From the NCBI GenBank assembly GCA_964437425.1, contig CAYTGO010000107.1:1-5963 (forward strand): 5,963 bases of DNA, written 5' to 3'. The notes below the pieces were generated by a model. That model saw only the letters and a list, made by a program, of their open reading frames with translations, did no database searches and was not told where the DNA came from. The first letter of the stretch is position 1, and the number at the start of each line of letters is the position of its first letter. Position numbers and translations under genes: made by a program. Shown here in pieces: positions 1 through 5,963 of the stretch. Origin of the DNA: Scalindua sp964437425. GTDB lineage: Bacteria > Planctomycetota > Brocadiia > Brocadiales > Scalinduaceae.

Positions 1-581
1 GCAGGAAACAGTTCCTGAAAGTCAGCAAACTGGGGCCCAAAGCGTTTGAACAGTGTGCAGGCTTCATGCGCATCCGCAACTCTGACAATCTACTGGATAA
101 CTCAGCCGTACACCCTGAGAGCTATTATATTGTAGATAAGATTGCAGAAAACCTGCAGAAAAAGGCCAGTGAGATTATTGGCAGTGAAGAGCTGGTTGAA
201 ACGCTTGATCCTCACACCTTTGTCAGTGAGAAAGCCGGACTTCCTACAATCACTGACATACTGGAAGAGCTTAAAAAACCGGGACGCGATCCGCGCAAAC
301 AGTTTGTTACTGCTGCTTTTGACGATTCGATTAACGAAATAGAAGATCTGGAATCCGGCATGGTACTGGAGGGATGTGTAACAAATGTGGCTAACTTTGG
401 GGCCTTTGTAGATATAGGCGTACATCAGGACGGCCTTGTCCACATCTCAGAGATTGCCAATAAATTCGTAAAGGACATCAAAGGCCATGTCTCAGTTGGT
501 GATATCGCTAAAGTCAAGGTCCTTGATATAGACGTCGAAATGAAAAGAATTTCTCTTTCTATGAAGCAAGCGGAAAAATAA
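1..581 (+). CDS. tex: Tex-family RNA-binding transcription accessory protein, C-terminal part
   Basis: This is the last 192 residues of a Tex protein, read in the frame whose first full codon begins at position 3; the gene enters from the left edge. Tex proteins are cytoplasmic nucleic-acid-binding factors tied to transcription and RNA metabolism. Seen directly: the fragment opens with the family-typical LGPKAFEQCAGFMRI stretch at the end of the helix-hairpin-helix region, then the conserved AVHPESY segment. A C-terminal S1 RNA-binding domain covers about residues 118-190 (DNA about 354-572), with the signature run GCVTNVANFGAFVDIGVHQD followed by GLVHISEI. The TAA stop directly follows the S1 domain, so the longer tail of some Tex proteins is absent. 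The ATG at 66 is internal, because homology continues upstream of it. A 60-base sample (181-240) is about 52% GC, well above the next two genes. It is convergent with the membrane-protein gene downstream. Identification is secure; the start and regulation lie outside the window. Confidence 0.96.
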   Translation, partial: RKQFLKVSKLGPKAFEQCAGFMRIRNSDNLLDNSAVHPESYYIVDKIAENLQKKASEIIGSEELVETLDPHTFVSEKAGLPTITDILEELKKPGRDPRKQFVTAAFDDSINEIEDLESGMVLEGCVTNVANFGAFVDIGVHQDGLVHISEIANKFVKDIKGHVSVGDIAKVKVLDIDVEMKRISLSMKQAEK

Positions 582-635
582 AGTTTTAGCTGGATTATGG
601 AAAAGTACATATTGCTTTTTTATGCTTTGCTTTTG

Positions 636-671
636 TCACTAGAGATCAGGTTTGATCCCAATCTCTAGTGA
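636..671. repeat. 11-bp perfect inverted repeat between convergent genes
   Basis: TCACTAGAGAT (636-646) and ATCTCTAGTGA (661-671) are exact reverse complements with a 14-nt loop. A second short arm, TGCTT (628-632) with AAGCA (673-677), extends the stem past a small asymmetric internal loop. It lies between the tex stop at 581 and the membrane-protein stop at 752, which is where a bidirectional terminator would be expected. However, neither strand has a T-run just after the hairpin, so it is not a canonical intrinsic terminator. It could be an RNA-stabilising 3' hairpin, a protein-binding palindrome or a copy of a dispersed palindromic repeat. Nothing else was recognised in 582-751. Confidence 0.5.
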
Positions 672-751
672 GAAGCAGTGAACACAAACTACAACCTTTA
701 GCCACTACGCTTGACCTGTGCTTTGCCCCAGAAAATCATTTATACCATATA

Positions 752-1279
752 TTATGTAACAGGATCTTCTGGTGGTACTTCATCTGGTTTTTCAGGTTCC
801 TCTTTTGGATCTGGAGTATCAGTTCCTTTACCACCAGGTGCAGGTTTCTCTTTTGCCTCTATGTTTGTTGTCCTGGCTATATCGGCTGATATAATACTTT
901 CAACTCGTTCAACCAACAACTTGTTAGCCTCGTCATCAGAAAGACCACTGTAAACACCTACCTTGTATTTATAACACCACTCTTCTTTCTTTATCATCTC
1001 CTCATTGGCTCTATAGTTAAACCAGTTTGGTTGTGGTTGTTTAAGTTTGTCTAATCCTGCATATATTGAAATAGTAGCGGCAATAATAGCTGTAGCAATG
1101 CTGCCCCATTTCATCATCAATGGACCAAAAGCATTTTCTAGAACAACAATAATAGGGATTATAGCGCCAAGAAAAATAATTACTGTCTGGTAATTGAAAA
1201 ACATCTTTTTGTTTGCATTTGCGCTCCTTCTATACCATTCTTTTTGATCTTTTAATCTGTTTTCTAAATAATCTTTCAT
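752..1279 (-). CDS. Two-TM membrane protein, DUF4231/SLATT-like, with disordered tail
   Basis: A 175-aa protein resembling the DUF4231 family, related to the SLATT class (SMODS- and SLOG-associating two-TM domains). SLATT proteins are predicted pore-forming or membrane-disrupting effectors in bacterial conflict systems. Seen: an N-terminal amphipathic segment with the family-like pattern YLENRLKDQKEWYRR (4-18); two hydrophobic helices at about 31-51 and 58-76 separated by a short turn; then a soluble helical part with a conserved-looking NWFNYRANEEMIKKEE run (85-100). Residues from about 141 to 175 form a low-complexity tail rich in Pro, Glu, Lys and Asp. There is no cleavable signal peptide. 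The ATG at 1279 is chosen because a strong AGGGAGGG ribosome site lies just before it; the in-frame TTG 30 nt upstream would put that site inside the gene. It lies 170 bp downstream of the TIR-CHAT-STAND gene on the same strand, so the two may be cotranscribed. A sample at 1201-1260 is about 32% GC. The family call rests on pattern recognition; pore function is inference. Confidence 0.78.
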   Translation of the reverse strand: MKDYLENRLKDQKEWYRRSANANKKMFFNYQTVIIFLGAIIPIIVVLENAFGPLMMKWGSIATAIIAATISIYAGLDKLKQPQPNWFNYRANEEMIKKEEWCYKYKVGVYSGLSDDEANKLLVERVESIISADIARTTNIEAKEKPAPGGKGTDTPDPKEEPEKPDEVPPEDPVT

Positions 1280-1283
1280 ACAT

Positions 1284-1291
1284 CCCTCCCT
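1284..1291 (-). promoter_or_regulatory. Strong ribosome binding site that decides the SLATT-like start
   Basis: On the minus strand this reads AGGGAGGG, four bases before the ATG at 1279. It lies inside the reading frame that would start at the upstream TTG (1309), so it argues for the ATG as the true start. Confidence 0.7.
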
Positions 1292-1449
1292 GTTAAGAAA
1301 AAAGTTCAAATCGTTACAATAGATTAACTAACGGTTGAGATAATCGGACAAAGGTTTGTAAAAACTACACTTTGCCAAATATTGTCATAGCCCTTGTTCC
1401 GTGTTAATTGATTTGTTATGTGACATATATCAGGTCAAGATATTATATA

Positions 1450-4400
1450 TCATTCATTCTCAGACATTTTCTTAATTTCAGGTAATAACTGATCAACCTG
1501 TTCCTGCGACATCCCATTTTGTATTAACATATCAACAAACTTCTCTTCACCTAGAGAAACATAAAGTTCTATTAATTGACGCATCATTTCTTCCTGATTT
1601 GGGGCTGTGTCACCCTGCTCAAGCTCTGTTAGAGAAATTCCTTGTTCTTTGAGAATTGATTCAAACTCTTTTGGATTAAAATATTCTTCAAGACTTAGAA
1701 TATCTTTTTTTGCTAAACTTATATTTGGGATTTGAATTTTCTTACAAATTAAATAAGCCTTAGTTGAATAATCTAAGGCTTCTTTGTATTTTTTCATTTT
1801 TTTTGAAAATTGACCTAATTGTCCATAAGAAAATGCTTCTCCATTTACATTCCCGATTCGTTTTTCGATTTCCAGCGCTTCCTCATATTTCACAAGCGCA
1901 ACGTCATAAGAACCTCTCTCTTGATAAATGCTTCCAATCTGATGCAGAGAACTCGCTTCCCCGGAAACATCCCCGATTCGTTTTGTTATTTCCAGCGATT
2001 CCTCATATTTCTCCAGCGCCTCGTCATACAAACCTCTCTCTTGATAAATCATTCCAATCTGATGCAGAGATATCGCTTCCCCGGAAACATCCCCGATTCG
2101 TTTCTTGATTTCCAGCGCTTCCTCATATTTCTCAAGTGCTTCGTCATACAATCCTCTNNNNNNNNNNNNNNNNNNNNNNNNNNNNNNNNNNNNNNNNNNN
2201 NNNNNNNNNNNNNNNNNNNNNNNNNNNNNNNNNNNNNNNNNNNNNNNNNNNNNNNNNCATTCCAATCTGATGCAGAGAACTCGCTTCGCCGGAAACATCC
2301 CCGATTCGTTTTATTATTTCCAGCGACTCCTCATGTTTCGTAAGCGCATCGTCATACCTGCCATGAAGTCCTAATAAAATTCCATAAGAGAGCAACAGGT
2401 ATGACCTGTTTTTATCTGTAAGTACATAATTCAAAAATTCCTCAACCATGTTCAGGGCTTCGAAGGTAAATCCATGAGTACGAAGATAATACTGCACTAA
2501 ATCCATTATTTCAAAGGCCTGGTTATATTGTTCAGCTTTTTTAAAATGGTATTCTGCTTCAGTAAGATCTTCAATGTATCTTTTATTATTTTCATTCCGT
2601 ATGTTCACAAAATATTCGGCTGCTTTTATGTGAAGTTTTTTCTTTTCTTCCGGTTTAAAATGTGTTTCCAGAAACGACGCAGTTAGTCTATGGACGTAAT
2701 AAAAACAGGTTGTTTCTGTTTGTATCCATTCGACAAGAGAGAGCGAATCCATATATTCTATTGTATCTTCATCGATTTCAATATTTTGCTTTTTTAGCGC
2801 TACCTCCTCAACAGGTTTTCTATAGATTGCCACTGCTTTTAAAAAGCTCAATTGTTCTGATGTTAAACAGGTAAGTAAATCTTCCAGAATAAATGGAGAA
2901 AAATCTTTATCTTCAGGATGTTCCCCGCTTTTAAGTAGTTCTTTGAGTTTACCGATATATCGTTCTACTTTGTCTGAAGTGATTGTTCCTGTTTTAAGGC
3001 GCTTGTTCAACAGGATATTAAGCAGGTCAATTGCACGTGGATTTTTTGCTACTGTATCTTCAATCAGCTTTGTAAAATTTTCATCCAGTCTGGACAAAGC
3101 CTCTCCATAATAAAACCGTTTTTTAATTTCAAATGGACTAAACTCAGGCACATTTATCGGGTCGGTTGCAAGTCCCGGTAGTTCGTATCGGGTTGTAAAG
3201 AACAGAAATGATTCCCTGTTATGCAAATTGGTTTTAAGCTCTTTTAAAAAGCTCCGCATCTCCGGATTCAGGTATTCCTTGTCCTTTTCATTCTGGTTAT
3301 CTTCAAAGTTATCAAAAACAATAACCATTTTCTCTTTTGACAGATACAGCGCAGCCAGTAATCGCACTTTTTCGGGGAGTTCCCGGGTTTTTGTAATTAT
3401 CTCTTCAATATTTTTATATTTCCCTCCCGCAGATTCTGCCTTTCTAACTAAACCGTCTATAACGCCTGATGGTTCAACCCTTCCCTGGAATTCTATAAAA
3501 TCATACCCTTCCCGCATCAGGTCTGCCATTACTCTACTCGTGAGTGTTGATTTTCCTATTCCACCAGGACCTTTTAAACTAATTATAGGGTGATGTTCGT
3601 TTACTCTTCTTAAAATATCTCTAATGATATTTCGCCTGCCAATAAATCCACGCTCCATATAATTGGTTTTAAAGGTGTGGCTTTTTGGACGCTCAGGTGT
3701 TTCAATAATTGAATCTGAAAAATCTGCAATTGATAAATCCGGATTGTTGGTCATAAGCACTGGAATATCTATCTCACTGGCAAAAATATTGTTGGAATTG
3801 TCATGTCTTTTCTGCTCTTCAAACTCTTTAATTGCTGTGATACCGGCATTAAAAGCAGCCTCAATTTCCTGTCCGTCCATTAAAGCTTTGTAAAAACCGG
3901 TGTTAAAATGAATGGCTGCATCATGGGTAATTGAAGTTTTCATTCCAATAACAGCAGGTACGCCAGCCTTGTGAAGTGTCTTTGCCACGGGTAAAAAGTA
4001 TTCCTCAGGCCTTGCAGAGTGGCATGATGAAAGAATAACCACCTGTGTCGTACTCTCTTTCTCAAATAGTTTTGCCAGTTCAGTTCCCGTAACCGGCACA
4101 TCCTTACCCTTTGAATCTTCAAAAGCCAGTACTCCTTCTCTTTCAGCATTTATGGTTCCGTGAGCCGTAATTTGCAGCACATCATGCTTTCCAATTTCTA
4201 AATATTTTTTAATCTCCTCAAGGGTTGCATTCACAGGGTCCGGAATATCAAGAAACAGTCTTTCTTTATCAAACTTGCCTATAGAGTCAATAAGAACATC
4301 CTGTTCTTTTTCGTAAAATATGGGGCTATCTTTCGGGCTTGCTGTTATTGCAAGGATTTTTACCTGAGGTGATTTAAGATTTTTGGCTCTTTTGTTAATT

Positions 4401-4930
4401 TCATCAAAAAGAACTTTAAAATCAGTTGCTTTCAGATTTTTATAGGGTTCAAAACGCATGTTAGAAAGTTTTTCTAAAAAATCTCCAATATGCATTGATA
4501 TAAGTTTGTAATGCCTTAAATCTTTATCTATTGTAACTCTATCTTCAGGTGGTAAACCATCAGCAGTTTTATTTAGTTTTTCGTATTCATTTTTCCAGTA
4601 TTGCAGGTATTCTGTTTTTCCAACAGGATCAAGAGAAACATCATCAAGCACAACAGGAAGGAATTTTTCTTTATAATCTTGCTCTTTTAAAAATTCAATC
4701 ACTTCATACATGCAGTTTCCGGATTTGAGAAATTCATCGCTGATAACAAGAATTGCAAAATTAGTATCCCTGATTTTTTGCATAAATTTCTTGAAACTCT
4801 CCTTAAATGGGACATCACGAATGTCACGTGTAAGGGTAATTCCATTTTTCTGAAATACCTCATCAATGTAATCAGCATATTCTTTGTTCTTTGAACGGTA
4901 TGAAATAAAAACTGAAGGTTTCTTTGTCAT
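1450..4930 (-). CDS. TIR-CHAT-NB-ARC-TPR STAND protein (NLR-like immune sensor/effector), interrupted by an assembly gap
   Basis: One gene in two visible parts: 891 residues from ATG 4930 to 2258, and 235 residues from 2157 to the TGA at 1450, separated by 100 Ns. Both parts meet the gap on codon boundaries inside the same 40-aa repeat, so the apparent frame change comes from the arbitrary gap length. Domains in order: TIR (about 1-160) with FISY at 8-11 and SGNCMYE at 70-76, where Glu76 sits at the usual catalytic position of TIR NADases; CHAT caspase-like protease (about 185-400) with ITAHGT (His257) and LSSCHSA (Cys303); NB-ARC (about 425-640) with Walker A GPGGIGKST (454-462), Walker B MVIVFDNFED (535-544), the FFTTR sensor (577-581) and NPRAIDLL (630-637); a winged-helix-like region ending in VHRL (746-749), which resembles an MHD motif; then irregular helical repeats and a regular TPR array; and an acidic helical tail. 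No membrane segment or signal is seen, so it should be cytosolic. The start is supported by an AGGAAG site and by the first TIR strand beginning at residue 6. Function by family: STAND switch with effectors at the N terminus; an antiviral role is inferred. Confidence 0.92.
1861..2356 (-). repeat. Tandem 120-bp repeats encoding 40-aa TPR units
   Basis: The units beginning at 1861 and 1981 match at 106 of 120 bases by my hand alignment. A third begins at 2101 and runs into the gap. The sequence at 2258-2308 matches the corresponding 1930-1980 segment with one or two changes, and 2309-2356 is a diverged continuation. The encoded consensus is RGLYDEALEKYEEALEI, then KKRIGDVSGEA, then SSLHQIGMIYQE, a kinesin-light-chain-like TPR. 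The stretch at 1741-1860 encodes a more degenerate unit. Near-identity at the DNA level, including third positions, points to recent duplication or gene conversion, and it probably caused the assembly gap. Confidence 0.93.
2158..2257. other. Assembly gap of 100 Ns inside the TPR array
   Basis: Exactly 100 Ns, a common placeholder for a gap of unknown length. On the coding strand the left side ends with ATG (Met of QIGM) and the right side begins with AGA (Arg of RGLYDEA). In intact units these are joined by IYQE, so the missing sequence is predicted to be 12 bases plus a multiple of 120. That predicted size is divisible by three, as needed to restore a single frame; 100 is not. Confidence 0.97.
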
Positions 4931-4934
4931 GTTT

Positions 4935-4940
4935 CTTCCT
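4935..4940 (-). promoter_or_regulatory. Ribosome binding site of the TIR-CHAT-STAND gene
   Basis: The minus strand reads AGGAAG, then AAAC, then the ATG at 4930. The spacing suits a Shine-Dalgarno site and supports the chosen start. Confidence 0.65.
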
Positions 4941-5103
4941 AATTATTAACTAAGATTAGACAAATAACTAGATTACTGATTTCAGGAAATGCGTTGAGAG
5001 GGTTCTTTTGATTTACGTCCCTGTAAATGCAAGCTTAATTTAAGAAGAATTATCCACGTTATCCTATGTGGTAGTGTTTTTGTGTTGAATATAATATGAT
5101 GGG

Positions 5104-5132
5104 ATAATAAAGCTGCAGGTTATTGAAGTCAA
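5104..5132 (-). promoter_or_regulatory. Predicted sigma70-type promoter of the TIR-CHAT-STAND cassette
   Basis: On the minus strand a -35 box TTGACT (5132-5127) and a -10 box TATTAT (5109-5104), each five of six matches to consensus, are separated by exactly 17 bp. Transcription would start near 5097, giving a leader of about 167 nt before the ATG at 4930. The site lies about 74 bp beyond the stop of the upstream aminopropyltransferase gene, so it would give the cassette its own transcription. No comparable promoter was seen directly before the SLATT-like gene. The leader contains only a weak ATTTAC/GTAAAT hairpin (5011-5028), and no riboswitch was recognised. This is prediction from sequence only. 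Confidence 0.5.
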
Positions 5133-5205
5133 GGTAAAAAAATGTTACAAGTGTCGGGTTACTAGCTAAGACTTGAAGGGACAGGAATAGGCGATAATCA
5201 CCTGA

Positions 5206-5963
5206 TTAAGATTCAGACAAACCTGGGAATTGTTCTATTAGTGGGTTGTTATCCAGATTGACGTGTGCCTGTTCTTCCAGGGCCTTCCTTACATATTTCG
5301 GAACGTTAAAGAGTGCCTGGTGAGTAATACCATCATAATATCTCAATTCTCTCGTAACCCTTTCAGAAATCCTGTGGTCTATCTCTTCTCTGCCTATCTG
5401 AGCAGGGTCAACATCGTTTGTTGCCAGACAGAATCCCCAAAGCATGGCAAAAAAAGGAATATGCGCTACAGAAGGAAATACATTTGGGAATACCTCACTG
5501 AGAGTTCTGTTAATGACGGAATATGTGTTTAGAGCAGTATGGGAAACGGTACTTGCCTGGACAGATAGTAGTCCATGTGGTGTAAGTTTCTGTCTTACGA
5601 GATCATAGAATTCTTTGGTAAACAGCTTGTAAGCAGGACCTTCTTCCAGAGGGCACGTAATATCGACAATCATCACATCAAAGGTGATATCAGTCTCCTC
5701 CAGGAACTTCCGGCCATCCTCAAACAAGATCGTGGCTCTTTTATCAGCGAAGCTACCGTCATGAAAGCTTGGCAGATATTCTTTCGCGCACTCCACCACC
5801 TTTTCATCCAGGTCCACCATCACCGCCTTCTCAACTGTTTTGTGGCTAAGGACCTCACGTATAGCAGCGCCCTCACCACCGCCAATGATGGCTACTTTTT
5901 TTGGTTCGGGATGTAAGACCATGGCAGGCTGTACCATGGCTTCGTGATAGATGAACTCGTCTC
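5206..5963 (-). CDS. speE: Spermidine/thermospermine synthase-like aminopropyltransferase, N terminus off-window
   Basis: The last 251 residues of a polyamine aminopropyltransferase, a cytosolic enzyme family that moves the aminopropyl group of decarboxylated S-adenosylmethionine onto a diamine or polyamine. The frame is open to the right edge, and residues before the internal ATG at 5937 read DEFIYHEA, matching the family's substrate-site motif, so the gene continues beyond the window. Also seen: the nucleotide-binding motif IIGGGEGAAIRE, VDLDE, FEDGRKFLEE, and FDVMIVDITCPLEEGPAYKL followed by FTKEFYDLV. The GPAYKLFT pattern and the later AHIPFFAMLWGFCLAT block are closer to ACL5-type thermospermine synthases than to classical SpeE as I recall them. 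The usual second Asp of the D-x-x-D-P motif is Cys here (DITCP), so substrate choice is uncertain. Samples at 5701-5760 and 5821-5880 are about 52% and 57% GC, unlike the adjacent cassette. The symbol follows the general family; exact specificity is not assigned. Confidence 0.92.
   Translation of the reverse strand, partial: DEFIYHEAMVQPAMVLHPEPKKVAIIGGGEGAAIREVLSHKTVEKAVMVDLDEKVVECAKEYLPSFHDGSFADKRATILFEDGRKFLEETDITFDVMIVDITCPLEEGPAYKLFTKEFYDLVRQKLTPHGLLSVQASTVSHTALNTYSVINRTLSEVFPNVFPSVAHIPFFAMLWGFCLATNDVDPAQIGREEIDHRISERVTRELRYYDGITHQALFNVPKYVRKALEEQAHVNLDNNPLIEQFPGLSES

Noticed and set aside
601..625. Possible intrinsic terminator after tex (AAAAG ... CTTTTTT)
   Set aside because: The stem is only five A/T-rich pairs, so it is too weak to call.
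1280..1309. A ten-codon upstream extension of the SLATT-like gene starting at TTG 1309
   Set aside because: It would place the strong AGGGAGGG ribosome site inside the coding region; the ATG at 1279 has ideal spacing to that site.
1310..1449. A separate promoter for the SLATT-like gene (TTGTCC with GTTAAT, 17-bp spacing)
   Set aside because: Each box matches consensus at only four of six bases in an AT-rich region; readthrough from the STAND gene is the simpler view.
1797..1804. A-run of eight in the STAND coding strand as a frameshift or slippage site
   Set aside because: The frame stays open across it, and both sides encode a continuous TPR region, so no shift is required.
2144..2298. Reading frames running through the Ns as two separate, overlapping genes
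   Set aside because: The residues read past the Ns on each side are out of the TPR frame; they result only from the placeholder gap length.
1861..2356. Regular repeats as a CRISPR array
   Set aside because: The units are 120 bp without distinct spacers and encode continuous TPR protein sequence.
5087..5095. Plus-strand TATAAT box at 5090-5095
   Set aside because: There is no acceptable -35 box at the right distance and no plus-strand gene downstream.
582..5205. Direct repeats or attachment sites bounding the cassette
   Set aside because: No matching direct repeats were found by eye in the two flanking intergenic regions, and no integrase or tRNA is present.

Overview
The window holds four protein genes: a truncated housekeeping gene at each edge and, between them, a two-gene cassette that looks like an NLR-like (STAND) conflict or immunity system. 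The organism looks like a Gram-negative-type environmental bacterium. CHAT/NB-ARC/TPR proteins of this style are common in Planctomycetota, Desulfobacterota and cyanobacteria, but nothing here fixes the phylum. A block of exactly 100 Ns (2158-2257) shows that this is a scaffolded draft or metagenome assembly.

Layout. (1) Positions 1-581, plus strand: the 3' end of tex, covering the end of its helix-hairpin-helix region and a C-terminal S1 domain. (2) 582-751: a convergent intergenic region with an 11-bp perfect inverted repeat. (3) 752-1279, minus strand: a 175-aa two-helix membrane protein of DUF4231/SLATT type with a disordered Pro/Lys/Glu tail. (4) 1450-4930, minus strand: one large gene, interrupted only by the assembly gap, encoding TIR, CHAT protease, NB-ARC ATPase, winged-helix-like and TPR regions, at least about 1130 aa. 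(5) 4931-5205: its leader, with a good sigma70-type promoter. (6) 5206-5963, minus strand: most of a spermidine/thermospermine synthase-like aminopropyltransferase whose 5' end is off the window.

How the genes may work together (inference). The C-terminal TPRs would sense a trigger, and the NB-ARC ATPase would switch and oligomerise. That would activate two N-terminal effector modules in one chain: a TIR domain with a candidate catalytic Glu76, and a CHAT cysteine protease with His257 and Cys303. The neighbouring 2TM protein is a plausible membrane-disrupting effector, and its tail is a plausible protease target. Hand-counted samples put the flanking genes at about 48-57% GC and most of the cassette at about 22-35% GC, consistent with horizontal insertion between tex and the aminopropyltransferase gene. 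The TPR part is built of nearly identical 120-bp DNA repeats. The gap falls inside this array, so the repeat number is unknown.
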